DNA of 64,000 bases from Sinimarinibacterium sp. NLF-5-8 (GCF_010092425.1 NZ_CP048030.1:2429501-2493500), one strand, 5' to 3'; shown: positions 26,637 through 35,910, counted from the stretch's first letter. The notes: generated by a model not told the origin, from the letters alone. Translations and numbers: made by a program.

Positions 26637-28639
26637 AGCTCGATTCCGTCGTTGGGGTCGAGGGAAGCCAGCCGGGCCGTGCGCTGCATGGCTGGATCGA
26701 GCTGGCGCGGAAGGGGAAGTGGCAGGTCGTCGTCGTCATCGAGCAGCCCAAGGTCGGCCGCGGGCGCGGCCAGTTCGGGGTCGTAGGCGACGGTTTCGGA
26801 GAGTTCGGGTTGACAGCGCGGGCCGCCGTCGTCGGCGGCCAAGCTCCCCAGGCCATCGGCGGATGCCGTCGCCGGTACGGCAGGCGTTGGCGGAATCGCC
26901 AGCCCGCTCCAGTCATCCGGGCGCAGCGGCGGCGCGTCGGCGTACTGCCCGCCCGCAAGCGCGGGCGGCGGCAGCACGCGGCGCTTGAAATTGGCGTCCG
27001 CGTAGTAGCGCAGCTTCTTCGCCTTGATCGGCGCGACGCTGGACACCATCACCACCGCCTCGTCAGGCGGAAGCTGCATCACCTCGCCCGGCGTCAGCAG
27101 CGGGCGCGCTGTTTCTTGGCGCGACACCATCAGATGCCCGAGCCACGGCGCGAGCCTGTGGCCGGCATAGTTGCGCTGCGCACGCAGTTCGGTGGCGGTG
27201 CCGAGCGTTTCGGAAATGCGTTTGGCCGTGCGTTCATCGTTCGTCGCAAACGTCACGCGGACGTGGCAGTTATCGAGGATGGAATGGTTCTGCCCATACG
27301 CCTTGTCGATCTGGTTCAGGCTTTGGGCGATGAGGAAGCTGCGGATGCCGTAGCCGGCCATGAAGGCCAGCGCCGTCTCGAAGAAGTCCAGGCGCCCCAG
27401 CGCCGGGAACTCATCGAGCATCAGCAGCAGCTTGTGGCGGCGCTCGATGCCGTCGGAGCCATCGAGCGATTCGGTGAGGCGCCGACCGATCTGGTTGAGG
27501 ATCAGGCGAATGAGCGGCTTCGTCCGAGAAATGTCCGACGGCGGCACCACCAGATACAGCGACACCGGATGTTCCGCAGCGATCAGGTCGGCAATGCGCC
27601 AGTCGCAGCGCGAGGTGACTTCGGCCACCGTGGGATCGCGGTACAGGCCGAGGAACGACATAGCCGTGGACAGCACGCCGGAACGCTCGTTATCCGACTT
27701 ATTGAGCACTTCGCGCGCCGCAGAGGCGACGACCGGATGCGACCCATCGCCCAAGTGAGGCGTGGTCATCATCCGGTGCAAGGTCAGCTCGAAAGGGCTG
27801 GCCGGATCGGAGAGGAAGTTGGCGACGCCGCGCAGCGTCTTGTCTTCGCCCGCGTAGAGCACATGCAGGATGGCTCCGACCAGCAGCGCGTGGCTGGTTT
27901 TCTCCCAATGGTTGCGCTTCTCCAGCGCACCTTCGGGATCAACCAGAATGTCCGCGATGTTCTGCACGTCGCGCACCTCGTGCGCGCCGCGCCGCACCTC
28001 CAGCAGCGGGTTGTAGGCGGCCGACTTCGCATCGGTGGGGTTGAACAGCAGACAATGCGAGAAGCGCGAGCGCCAGCCGGCAGTGATCTGCCAGTTCTCG
28101 CCCTTGATGTCGTGGATGACGGCCGATGCCGGCCAGCTCAAGAGTGTGGGAACGACAAGGCCAACGCCTTTACCCGAGCGCGTGGGCGCGAAGGTCAGGA
28201 CGTGTTCCGGGCCTTCATGGCGCAGGTACTGGCGATCGTGCTGGCCGAGGAACACGCCGGCAGGCTGTGTGAGGCCAGCCTTGCGAATGTCGTGCGCATT
28301 CGCCCATCGCGCCGAGCCGTAGGTCGTGACCATGCGTGCCTGGCGCGAGCGCCAGACCGACATGGCGATGGCAACGACCACGGCGACCATGCCGCTGGTG
28401 CCGGCAATGGCACCGCCGGTATCGAAGACCTCCGGTGCATAGGCGCCGAAGAAGAACCACCACTCAAACAGCTTCCACGGGTGGTAGATCGACGTGCCAA
28501 GAAAGTCGAACCAGGGCGAGCCAAGGCGTACTTGATAGCCAAGGGCCGCCGCTGTCCATTGTGTGGCGCCCCACACGCCGGCGATCACGATGCCGAATAC
28601 CACGGCAATCTGACCGAACAGCACGTTCGTCCCTTGCAT
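26633..28639 (-). CDS. traG: Type IV coupling protein TraG (VirD4-like)
   Basis: This 668-aa coupling protein has N-terminal membrane segments, Walker A FAPTRSGKGVGLVVPTLLSW (about residues 150-169) and Walker B LLLMLDEFPALGRL (about 400-413). It passes the relaxase-DNA complex from the relaxosome to the Trb channel. It starts the trb operon; a 235-bp gap (28640-28874) with no evident gene lies upstream and is a reasonable promoter location. Confidence 0.95.
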   Translation of the reverse strand: MQGTNVLFGQIAVVFGIVIAGVWGATQWTAAALGYQVRLGSPWFDFLGTSIYHPWKLFEWWFFFGAYAPEVFDTGGAIAGTSGMVAVVVAIAMSVWRSRQARMVTTYGSARWANAHDIRKAGLTQPAGVFLGQHDRQYLRHEGPEHVLTFAPTRSGKGVGLVVPTLLSWPASAVIHDIKGENWQITAGWRSRFSHCLLFNPTDAKSAAYNPLLEVRRGAHEVRDVQNIADILVDPEGALEKRNHWEKTSHALLVGAILHVLYAGEDKTLRGVANFLSDPASPFELTLHRMMTTPHLGDGSHPVVASAAREVLNKSDNERSGVLSTAMSFLGLYRDPTVAEVTSRCDWRIADLIAAEHPVSLYLVVPPSDISRTKPLIRLILNQIGRRLTESLDGSDGIERRHKLLLMLDEFPALGRLDFFETALAFMAGYGIRSFLIAQSLNQIDKAYGQNHSILDNCHVRVTFATNDERTAKRISETLGTATELRAQRNYAGHRLAPWLGHLMVSRQETARPLLTPGEVMQLPPDEAVVMVSSVAPIKAKKLRYYADANFKRRVLPPPALAGGQYADAPPLRPDDWSGLAIPPTPAVPATASADGLGSLAADDGGPRCQPELSETVAYDPELAAPAADLGLLDDDDDLPLPLPRQLDPAMQRTARLASLDPNDGIEL

Positions 28640-28874
28640 GACCTGGCCTCCGATTTCTCCTGAGCTGATTCCTCATGAAAATCGCGGCACAAGGGCGTGC
28701 CGCAGGCGTCAGGATCGGTGCCGGGTCAGTGCCGGTCAAAGACCGTTTTAAGCAGAAAGGTCGAGCAAAAGGACAGAATTCGTGCGGCGTCGAATCAAAG
28801 AAAAACGCCGCAAGCGATGGCGCATTGCGGCGTGTCGAACAAAAAATGAAGGCGATGCGGCGAGCCGCCAACGG

Positions 28875-29153
28875 TCAGAACTTCGACGATTCCTTCGGCG
28901 GCGTGTAGGGCGTTTCGCCGTCGCCATAGAACCGCTTGCGTGTGGCTTCGGCGACCCGATTGCACAACACGTCGCCGAGCTTGGGGCGGTCGGTCTTGCA
29001 TTGCTGGCGCAGCTCCTTGAGCCGCTCGGGATTGGCCGCCAGTTCTTCCACCGTTGGGATATTCGCTTCCGAAGTGTTGGCCTTTTGAGGCGTTTCAGAC
29101 TGGCCGCAGGCAGCCAACGCGGCCACCAGCAAGAAAGGAATGATCTTCTTCAT
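28875..29153 (-). CDS. eexN: EexN-family entry-exclusion lipoprotein
   Basis: This 92-aa lipoprotein has a signal peptide and lipobox (LLVAALAACGQS). The EexN-like core is VEELAANPERLKELRQQC, and it ends RKRFYGDGETPYTPPKE. That tail resembles the C-terminus of TrbJ from the same ICE. Entry-exclusion proteins sit in the recipient envelope and block redundant transfer. Its ATG overlaps the LysR stop. Confidence 0.8.
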   Translation of the reverse strand: MKKIIPFLLVAALAACGQSETPQKANTSEANIPTVEELAANPERLKELRQQCKTDRPKLGDVLCNRVAEATRKRFYGDGETPYTPPKESSKF

Positions 29154-30094
29154 GGCACGGGTTCCTTCGGTGGATCAGGGTGGTGGCTGGCTGTGGGCCT
29201 GGGAGATTCCGGTGACTCGATGGTCTCTACGCGCTCGATGAATCGCGTCAGCACATCGGAGGGTTCGCCTTCGAGGCGCAGCAGGTAGGTTGTCAGCGGC
29301 GGTACGCGCGAGGCCAACGGTCGGGCCACCACGCCCGATTCGCGGCAGGTGGAAATGTGCGATTCGCCAGTCAGCCCAAGCGCAAAGCCCGCTGATACCA
29401 GCGCCATCATCAGATCGCAGGAGGCTACCCGCTCCGCAATCAGCGGTTCCATATCGGCTCGGCGTAGAACGCGCTCGACATGCTTCGCGTGACCCTCGCA
29501 GACTTGGGGATCGCACAAGACCAGCGGATAGCGCAGCAGCTCGTTCAGGGGAATGCGCTTGTGCGCCAGCAGCGGATGCCGAGCTGGCACCGCCACCATG
29601 AGCGCATCGCTCCAGACGGGCGTAGCGACGATTCCATCGCCCACTTCGTCGAACTGCGCGAAACCCACGTCGTACAGATCGTCATGCAGCCCCTTGATCT
29701 GCTGTGACAACGGCACCTCGAAAAACCGAAGTTCAACTTCCGGTTCTTCCTGTCGGCATAGCGTCAACACAGCTGGCAAACGTGAGGGCGTGATGCCGTC
29801 TGACAAGGCCACGCGCAACTGCCCGTGAAAGCCATTGGCTGCTGCTTGAACGCTATCACGTGCTTGCTGCAATGCTGCGAATACACGGTGTACATGTTCA
29901 AGGAACAAGGACCCGGCACGCGTCAGCCGCGTGCTGCGCGTGGTGCGTGCGAACAGCACCACGCCAAGCTCTTCTTCCAGTTCCTTGATGGTTCGAGATA
30001 GCGGCGATTGCTCAATGTGCAATTTCTCCGCCGCGCGAGCGAAGTGTAGCTCTTCGGCAACTGCCAAGAAGCACTTCAGATGTCGAAGATCCAT
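29150..30094 (-). CDS. LysR-family transcriptional regulator
   Basis: This 314-aa LTTR has an N-terminal winged HTH (MDLRHLKCFLAVAEELHFAR, then SPLSRTIKELEEELGVVLFART) and a periplasmic-binding-like effector domain (residues about 90-290). LTTRs usually regulate a divergent gene and themselves, but here the upstream gene (map) is on the same strand. It may control eexN/traG transcription. The effector is unknown. A 74-bp AT-rich gap lies upstream. Confidence 0.9.
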   Translation of the reverse strand: MDLRHLKCFLAVAEELHFARAAEKLHIEQSPLSRTIKELEEELGVVLFARTTRSTRLTRAGSLFLEHVHRVFAALQQARDSVQAAANGFHGQLRVALSDGITPSRLPAVLTLCRQEEPEVELRFFEVPLSQQIKGLHDDLYDVGFAQFDEVGDGIVATPVWSDALMVAVPARHPLLAHKRIPLNELLRYPLVLCDPQVCEGHAKHVERVLRRADMEPLIAERVASCDLMMALVSAGFALGLTGESHISTCRESGVVARPLASRVPPLTTYLLRLEGEPSDVLTRFIERVETIESPESPRPTASHHPDPPKEPVP

Positions 30095-30168
30095 GCCACT
30101 TCCCGAGCATCATTGAGAAGTCCCTATCTCTTAGTTCCGCAGTCGAGAAAACAACTTCCACTATTGAG

Positions 30169-30975
30169 TTAAATATTTTTTGCGTCACCGAATTCGATAG
30201 TTCTTTTCAACGCATCCGTATTTTCTTCCACGCGCAGCGTTAATACTTGAACGCCAGTCCGTGTTACAGCCACCGTGTGCTCGAATTGCGCTGACAATTT
30301 TCCGTCGCGTGTGACGACTGTCCAACCATCATCTTCAGTTCGAACCGCACGCCGCCCCTGGTTGACCATCGGTTCAATAGTGAACACCATGCCTTCCCGC
30401 AGCACTAGGCCCGTTTTCGGGTTACCCCAGTGCAAGACTTGTGGCTCCTCGTGCATTTCTCGCCCGATGCCGTGTCCGCAGTATTCCCTGACGATCGAAT
30501 AACCGTTCCTGCGCGCATGCCGTTCGATGGCGTGGCCAACGTCACCTAGCGTGGCGCCCGGACGGACGGCTTGGATGCCTTTCCACATCGCTTCATAGGC
30601 CACTCGTACCAGTCGCCGCCCCGGCTGTGACACCTCGCCCACCAGGTAGGTTTTGCTGGAGTCAGCGATGTAGCCATTCTTTTCCAGTGTGATGTCGAAA
30701 TTGACTACATCCCCGTCCTGCAAGATGTCTGTGGTGGATGGAACGCCATGACACACCACGTTGTTGGGAGAAACATTGAGTGCATAGGCATACCCGTATT
30801 GACCTTTGCTTGCTGGACGTGCACGGAGTTCATTGACGATGAAATCATCGACCAATTCGTTGATCTGCATCGTGGACATGCCCATCAGGTTCAATCCATC
30901 GAGATGGCTGAACACTTGCGCCAGCAACCGCCCCGACTCTGCCAACAGCGAGATTTCCTCCGGCCGTTTGGTCAT
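30169..30975 (-). CDS. map: ICE-borne type I methionine aminopeptidase
   Basis: This 268-aa M24A peptidase removes N-terminal Met from nascent proteins. The five metal ligands expected for the family are present: Asp in VNFDIT, Asp in ADSSKTY, His in CGHGIGREMH, Glu in FTIEPMV and Glu in QFEHTVAVT. The enzyme therefore looks active. It is an accessory copy, since the essential map gene is normally next to rpsB. It is coupled by a 4-bp overlap to the upstream ParD-like gene, and the AT-richer sequence suggests separate acquisition by the ICE. Confidence 0.93.
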   Translation of the reverse strand: MTKRPEEISLLAESGRLLAQVFSHLDGLNLMGMSTMQINELVDDFIVNELRARPASKGQYGYAYALNVSPNNVVCHGVPSTTDILQDGDVVNFDITLEKNGYIADSSKTYLVGEVSQPGRRLVRVAYEAMWKGIQAVRPGATLGDVGHAIERHARRNGYSIVREYCGHGIGREMHEEPQVLHWGNPKTGLVLREGMVFTIEPMVNQGRRAVRTEDDGWTVVTRDGKLSAQFEHTVAVTRTGVQVLTLRVEENTDALKRTIEFGDAKNI

Positions 30976-31184
30976 GGCGATGCCATCTTGAGAGGCTGTG
31001 TCACAACGCCTGCTAGCCGTAGCTCACAAGCAACAATCTCGTTGAAGCTCTTTGTCGGATTCATTTCGCACAGCATGCCGATCTTGATCCAGAAGGCCGC
31101 CTGCGCGTTAATCGACCGGCACGACACCGTACTTGCTTTGCGCAGTTGGTCGTGTAGATCGTCATCAATGTTCACGATACCCAT
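30972..31184 (-). CDS. ParD-like protein (putative RHH) paired with map
   Basis: This 70-aa protein (MGIVNIDDDLHDQLRKASTVSCRSINAQAAFWIKIG) resembles ParD-like antitoxin proteins with a ribbon-helix-helix fold. Its stop overlaps the map ATG, so the two are translated as a unit in the antitoxin-first order of toxin-antitoxin operons. Tandem 11-bp repeats just upstream could be its operator. Whether the pair behaves as an addiction module is unknown. Confidence 0.75.
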   Translation of the reverse strand: MGIVNIDDDLHDQLRKASTVSCRSINAQAAFWIKIGMLCEMNPTKSFNEIVACELRLAGVVTQPLKMASP

Positions 31185-31198
31185 AAGAAATAAATTCT

Positions 31199-31220
31199 AT
31201 ATGAAACATATATGAATCAT
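31199..31220 (-). promoter_or_regulatory. Tandem 11-bp repeat, candidate operator of the ParD-like/map operon
   Basis: ATATGAAACAT (31199-31209) and ATATGAATCAT (31210-31220) are adjacent direct repeats differing at one base, in a very AT-rich stretch 15-36 bp upstream of the ParD-like start. Direct repeats in a promoter are typical RHH-protein binding sites. Confidence 0.5.
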
Positions 31221-31271
31221 ATCATAAACTATGTCGCCGTCAAGTGGCTTCGGTGTACTAGGCTGCACTGA

Positions 31272-33266
31272 TTACCCCACGGACAGTCCTCGTTGCGGCC
31301 CAATCTCCCAAGACGCACCGCCGCCTCGCACCGTGGCGGCGAGTTGCTGCCCGAGCCGCTGTTCGATCACCGGCCGCCACGGCACCAGGCTGAATCCCAT
31401 GCCGTCATCGAGCATCGCGTAGCGACCGCTGGCGAGCATGACCGAGCGCCGGTAGATGCCGGCCACACGCTGCCCGTCCGCCACAGACCGATGATCCAAG
31501 CCGGTTTCGGCGGCAATGTCCTTGGCGGCTTGCGTCAGTTCCCGATTGCGCAGCGTGCCCAGCAGGTTGCGCGCCAGGATCACGCGCTGCCCGCGCCGCT
31601 CGGCCAGCCCCTGTTCGGCCAGGAAGTCCGCGCGCTGTTGCAGTGTGTTTTTCACCTCGCCGCCGAAGCCCAGTTCACCCAGCCCCTTACCGCCGCCGAC
31701 CAACTGCTGATCCAGCCAGGTCGCGCCGATCACCCGCGCCTGCCGCTCAATCGGCAGATGCGATTTCAGTTCCACAGCCACGCCGCCCAGCCGTTGCGCG
31801 TCGTACTGCCGGCCACGCTCCGCCAGATCGTCCGGCACTTTCCATAGTCCGTGCGCCACACGTTCCACAATGCCAGCACGGCGCAGGGCTTCCAGCCGGC
31901 GAACATGGGCTGCGACAACCTCCTGCGGGTCGCGGCCAGGCTTGGCTCGGCCCTGCTCGATCGCCAGGTGATGATCGGTGCGATACACGCCATTGCTCGC
32001 CAGCGCGGCGATGTTCTTGTCGGCCGCCCGCAGCTCGGCGGAACCGCGCACCTCCACCACCGCGCCGGTCGGGTAGTTCGCCAGCTCGTCGCGGGCGTTC
32101 AACGCGACGTAGTGTGCCTTGCCGTCCACGCCGTCGATGACCAGATAGCCGCAGTCATGCAGTTCGTCGGCCAGCCCCTTGGCAGCGACGCGGCCGACGA
32201 TGGTGCGGCCGACCTCGCCCGGCTCGAACACCGCCAACTCGCGCGGCTGGCCGCTCATGGCACGCTGCATGGTGCGGATGATGTCGCCACGCTCGCCCAG
32301 CGCGCGCAACGTCTTCTCCGCGTCCGCATGGACGGCCCAGCTGCCGGGCTGCGTCTCGTCGGCCAGCCCCAGGCGCTGCAAGCGTTGCAGGCGGCCGATC
32401 AACAGCAGGCGCTGGCGTTGCAGCCGGGGTTCGTTGAGGCGTTCGATCTGCACTTGGCCATCGTCGCCGGCCTCGCGTTGCAGCGTGCGATCCAGGCTCG
32501 TCCACCGCTCTTGCTCCACCTCGCGCTGCAAGGTCTGCTGGATCTCCAGCTCGGTGCGCGGCCCCAGCCATTCGGTCGCCAGTTCGGCGGCGCGGTGGCG
32601 GAAGCCGTGGGCGATGTAGTCGCCCGCAATGATGAGGTCTTTGCCGGTGTCGTCGTGCCCGCGCACGATGAGGTGCGTATGCGGGTTGTCGGTGTTCCAG
32701 TGATCCACCGCCACCCAATCCAGCCGTGTCCCCAGGTCGGCTTCCATCCGACTCACCAAATGCCGGGTGTAGGTGCGCAGGTCGTCCAGCTCGGCGCCGT
32801 CCTCGGGCGAGACGATGAAGCGGAAATGGTGCCGGTCGTCTGCGGCCCGGTCCTTGAAAGCATCAAGGTCGGCTTCGTCGGTCTGCGGCCCGTAGGCCCG
32901 CCCAGGTTCGCCATCGCGGCCCGCGCCGTCGCGCTCGATGTAGCGCAAATGCTTGGCGAGCGACTGCGGGCTGGCATTGCGTTGATTGACCAGCAAGGTC
33001 TTGATGGTCACGCGCCGCGACATGGGCGTCAGCTTCGCACCCGCGAAACGCGCCGCCGTATGGCCGCGCCCCAGGCGCGAGCCGGGCCGCTGGCCTGCGC
33101 GTGCGCCGCTGCCACCGGCTGCGGAATGGCGCATCGAGGACTTGCCGCCGCTGGCCTTGCCCGCCTGCTTGAGCACCTTGGAAACGAAGCTCTGGCCCTG
33201 GCCCTTTCCCCGGTTCTTCGGGGCGCCGGGACGCACCCGAAAATCGTCGTCGCGGCGGTCGGTCAT
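31272..33266 (-). CDS. DUF3363 relaxase (VirD2/TraI-like) of the ICE
   Basis: This 664-aa relaxase nicks oriT and is covalently carried with the transferred strand. It has a basic N-terminus rich in Gly/Ser/Arg, a conserved LLVNQRNASPQSLAKHLRYI segment, and the His-rich relaxase motif VDHWNTDNPHTHLIVRG (residues about 188-204). A long DUF3363 C-terminal region follows. A GGGAGC 8 nt before ATG 33266 supports the start. This is the VirD2-like relaxase of the Tn4371 family. Confidence 0.94.
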   Translation of the reverse strand: MTDRRDDDFRVRPGAPKNRGKGQGQSFVSKVLKQAGKASGGKSSMRHSAAGGSGARAGQRPGSRLGRGHTAARFAGAKLTPMSRRVTIKTLLVNQRNASPQSLAKHLRYIERDGAGRDGEPGRAYGPQTDEADLDAFKDRAADDRHHFRFIVSPEDGAELDDLRTYTRHLVSRMEADLGTRLDWVAVDHWNTDNPHTHLIVRGHDDTGKDLIIAGDYIAHGFRHRAAELATEWLGPRTELEIQQTLQREVEQERWTSLDRTLQREAGDDGQVQIERLNEPRLQRQRLLLIGRLQRLQRLGLADETQPGSWAVHADAEKTLRALGERGDIIRTMQRAMSGQPRELAVFEPGEVGRTIVGRVAAKGLADELHDCGYLVIDGVDGKAHYVALNARDELANYPTGAVVEVRGSAELRAADKNIAALASNGVYRTDHHLAIEQGRAKPGRDPQEVVAAHVRRLEALRRAGIVERVAHGLWKVPDDLAERGRQYDAQRLGGVAVELKSHLPIERQARVIGATWLDQQLVGGGKGLGELGFGGEVKNTLQQRADFLAEQGLAERRGQRVILARNLLGTLRNRELTQAAKDIAAETGLDHRSVADGQRVAGIYRRSVMLASGRYAMLDDGMGFSLVPWRPVIEQRLGQQLAATVRGGGASWEIGPQRGLSVG

Positions 33267-33726
33267 GGCCGCGCTCCCTGCAAGCTATGGCGTGTCCGGT
33301 CGTGTGAAGCACGCGGACATGCCAGCATCGGCGCGAACCTCGCGCCCCACGCGGCACGGCGGCGAAGCCGCTCCGTGCCGCGCCACCCCCATGTGCAGAC
33401 TGGCTTTCGACCCGGCCCGGTGCCGCGTCCTTTTGTCTTGCCTTCCGCCTTTGCCCCTCGCTGTCGCTCCGGGCATCGGCGGCCCGGCGGCGCTGCTGCA
33501 TAAGCAGCCAGCGCGCCGGCGAACGCGCGAACTGACGCCATGAAGGCCGCCGACCAGGCGCGTTCGAGGCAAGACGCCTGCACGTTGGACGGCTGCGCCG
33601 AAGGCAGCGCGAAGTGCGGTGCCCAATGCGTAGGATTGGCACCCGCACTGCACGCGCGACGACACGGCGACGAACAGTAGAACGACATGCCCGATGGCAC
33701 GCCGGAGCGCAGCGAATTGGCGGCCA
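33267..33726. other. 460-bp gap between relaxase and traF, no supported gene
   Basis: Open frames cross this stretch in several phases on both strands because of high GC, but none shows a known family or a convincing start. It lies just upstream of the relaxase, so oriT or the relaxase promoter could be here. I see no clear nic-site consensus or inverted repeat. Confidence 0.35.
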
Positions 33727-34314
33727 TCATGGGCGTGTCTCCAGCCAGACCGGATGCGCAACGCCGATCACAGCGGATGCGCTGACCGGCCCGAAATAGC
33801 GGCTGTCGAACGACGCAGGATTGGTCACGCTCAACAGGAACAGCTCGCCCGGTTCGAGGCGGCGGCAAAGCTGCAAGGCTGGCAGCGGCCGGCCCAGCCG
33901 GTCGGCAGGCAGCACGGCGGCCGCAGGCACGCCGTCGATGCGTACCTGACCGGCGACGATGCAGACGTGTTGCGGCGCAACCGCGCCCACACGTTTGAGC
34001 AGCGGAACGCGGGTCGGCAGGTAGCCGCGCTGCGCAGCCAGCATGGCGGCCCTATCGGGCAGCGGCACCAGCACAATGCTGTCCACGGACAACGGACGTG
34101 GCAGCGCGGCGGTGCGCGGGTCGAACGATCCGATGCGATACCAGCCGACCGCCACGCTGTCGGACGGGTTGTAGGTCAGTCGCGGCAGCGGCGACACGAA
34201 AGCAGCCCAGGCCAGCGCAGCGAGGCCGATGGCGGCGAAACCCGCCAGGACGATGCGAGCGCGCAGGCGCGAGCGAGGACGTGGCGCGGGGCCAATCGCA
34301 GAAATGGTGGTCAT
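33727..34314 (-). CDS. traF: Conjugal transfer peptidase TraF (S26 family)
   Basis: This 195-aa inner-membrane S26 peptidase has one N-terminal membrane segment (IVLAGFAAIGLAALAWAAFV). The nucleophile region is NPSDSVAVGWY (Ser), and the general-base Lys lies in VPLLKRVGAV. The late SFDSRYFGPV box is typical. TraF processes and cyclises the TrbC prepilin in IncP-type systems. Its ATG overlaps the DUF2840 stop. Confidence 0.92.
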   Translation of the reverse strand: MTTISAIGPAPRPRSRLRARIVLAGFAAIGLAALAWAAFVSPLPRLTYNPSDSVAVGWYRIGSFDPRTAALPRPLSVDSIVLVPLPDRAAMLAAQRGYLPTRVPLLKRVGAVAPQHVCIVAGQVRIDGVPAAAVLPADRLGRPLPALQLCRRLEPGELFLLSVTNPASFDSRYFGPVSASAVIGVAHPVWLETRP

Positions 34315-34856
34315 GGGAATGTCCTCCCGGCAAGCCAGGCGGCATGCCGTTCGATGCTGTATTCGGGCAGCGGCAAGCGCGCCGCCAGACGGTTGCCCAG
34401 CGTGCGCCAGTACGCGGGCGACACGTCGATGGCGGCGATGCCCAGTGCTTCGATGGCGTCGATGCGTTCAAGCACGGCTCGCACGTTGGCATCGCCTTCT
34501 GCGTGCAGCAGCAGGCGCGCGCCTGGCTGCACGCCTGGGATGCGCTGCACGGCATCGAGCGGCGTGGCGGCTTGCATCACCATGAGCTGCCATCGGATCG
34601 TGCCGTAATCGTTGGCCTGCCAGCGGATGCGGCAGAGCATCGCGCCTGGCAGGAACACCGCGCAGCGCCGCCAGCGGTCGAGCTGGAGTGCGCGCGCCGG
34701 TTCTCCAAAGCGCAGGTAGAGCTTGAAACGGGCCTCGATGTAAGCCAGCGAAACGCGCGTCAACGGCACGTTGCCGGCCTGTCCGGCGAGTGCCGAAAGC
34801 GCAGGCAACGGCGTAGCCGGTGCCGCGTTCGCGGCAGGCAAAGCGGATGCGGTCAT
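34311..34856 (-). CDS. DUF2840 protein
   Basis: This 181-aa protein contains ARFKLYLRFGEPARALQLDRW and QANDYGTIRWQLMVMQA, recognisable as DUF2840, a family found next to traF and parA in Tn4371-like ICEs. Function is unknown. It overlaps traF and the ParB-like gene by 4 bp each, forming a parA-parB-DUF2840-traF operon. Confidence 0.8.
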   Translation of the reverse strand: MTASALPAANAAPATPLPALSALAGQAGNVPLTRVSLAYIEARFKLYLRFGEPARALQLDRWRRCAVFLPGAMLCRIRWQANDYGTIRWQLMVMQAATPLDAVQRIPGVQPGARLLLHAEGDANVRAVLERIDAIEALGIAAIDVSPAYWRTLGNRLAARLPLPEYSIERHAAWLAGRTFP

Positions 34857-35107
34857 GGTGTGTTCTCCGGGGGAAACTCCCGCTCCAGCAGGCCGCGCAG
34901 CAGGTCGGCCACGGTCACGCCTTGCGTGAAGGCCGACACCTTGATGCGCGCCCGCATCGCGGGCGTGATGTCCAGGGTCAGGCGCGCGGTGTAACGGTCG
35001 CCTTTGCCCAGCGCATCGGCATCGCCTTGACGAATCCACGCTTCCGCGTGCGGATTCGCTGGCGGACGAGCGCCGATGCCGACGCGCTTGCTGCGTGGGC
35101 CGCTCAT
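34853..35107 (-). CDS. Small ParB-like partition partner (RHH)
   Basis: This 84-aa protein has a basic N-terminus (SGPRSKRVGIGARP) and a ribbon-helix-helix-like C-terminal part (RYTARLTLDITPAMRARIKVSAFTQGVTVADLLRGLLEREF). Directly coupled to parA (ATGA overlap), it is the probable centromere-binding partner. It is often annotated ParB although it is not a classical ParB. Confidence 0.78.
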   Translation of the reverse strand: MSGPRSKRVGIGARPPANPHAEAWIRQGDADALGKGDRYTARLTLDITPAMRARIKVSAFTQGVTVADLLRGLLEREFPPENTP

Positions 35108-35742
35108 GTCGGCCACCGCAGCAGTTCGTCCACCAGGGCGGTGATTTCGCGGGCGGCGGCGCTGTCGGGCGTTGTCTCGCGGGCGAGCCTGCCAGCGGCC
35201 ACGCTGTCGGCGAAGACGATGCGCTGATGCACCTCCGAGCGCAGCGCGGGCAGCGGCTGTTCGGCGAGCGATTGCCGCGCCTCGCGGCCGATGATGGTGG
35301 TGCTGACGCGCCGGTTGATGACGAAGGCCGCGCGCAGCGCAGGCCGGAACACCTGTGCCTCGCGGATCAGCGAAACCATCTCGGCGCTGGCCCACACGTC
35401 GTAGGGGCTGGGCTGCACTGGGATCAGCACGCGCTCGGCCGCCAGCAGCGCGGAGCGCGCCAAGGCGGCGATGCGTGGCGGGCCGTCGATGATGACGTGA
35501 TCGGCCCGCCTGGCGAGTTCTGGCGCTTCCTGATGCAGCGTTTCGCGGGCAAGGCCCACCGCGCTGAACAGCCGTGGCAAGCCTTGCTGACTTCTGCGCT
35601 GCGTCCAATCCAGCGATGAACCCTGCGGGTCGGCATCGAGCAGGACGACGTGTTGGCCGCGCAGCGCCAGTTCGCCGGCGATGTGCGTGGCGAGCGTGGT
35701 CTTGCCGACACCGCCTTTCTGGTTGAGCAGAGCGAGGATCAT
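35104..35742 (-). CDS. parA: ParA-family partition ATPase
   Basis: This 212-aa ParA has the deviant Walker A NQKGGVGKTTLATHI (residues 7-21), DADPQGSSLDW and DGPPR. Together with the small RHH partner it may stabilise the excised, replicating ICE. I chose ATG 35742; the upstream extension lacks homology. The region upstream carries a hairpin and three iterons. Confidence 0.93.
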   Translation of the reverse strand: MILALLNQKGGVGKTTLATHIAGELALRGQHVVLLDADPQGSSLDWTQRRSQQGLPRLFSAVGLARETLHQEAPELARRADHVIIDGPPRIAALARSALLAAERVLIPVQPSPYDVWASAEMVSLIREAQVFRPALRAAFVINRRVSTTIIGREARQSLAEQPLPALRSEVHQRIVFADSVAAGRLARETTPDSAAAREITALVDELLRWPT

Positions 35743-35870
35743 GGCGCGGCCCTCCGTGCTGGAAAGCCGGTCTTTCGCTCCTGCTTTTCGTGCCGTTTTG
35801 CGGTTGTCCACCGAAACGGCGCGCTTCTACTAAAAGTTATGTATTTACTGTTAGGGAAGTTAAGGGGCGC

Positions 35871-35897
35871 GCAAACCCAGCAACGGCGCGGGTTTGC
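35871..35897. other. Inverted repeat upstream of parA
   Basis: GCAAACCC (35871-35878) and GGGTTTGC (35890-35897) form an 8-bp stem next to the iterons. It could be an operator, a terminator for repA transcripts or part of the origin. Confidence 0.4.
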
Positions 35898-35910
35898 AGC
35901 CGATTTTTGT

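Noticed and set aside
33263-33868. 201-aa and 158-aa minus-strand frames between relaxase and traF
   Set aside because: Arg/Ala/Gly-rich composition typical of GC-rich shadow frames, no family resemblance and overlap with traF in another frame.
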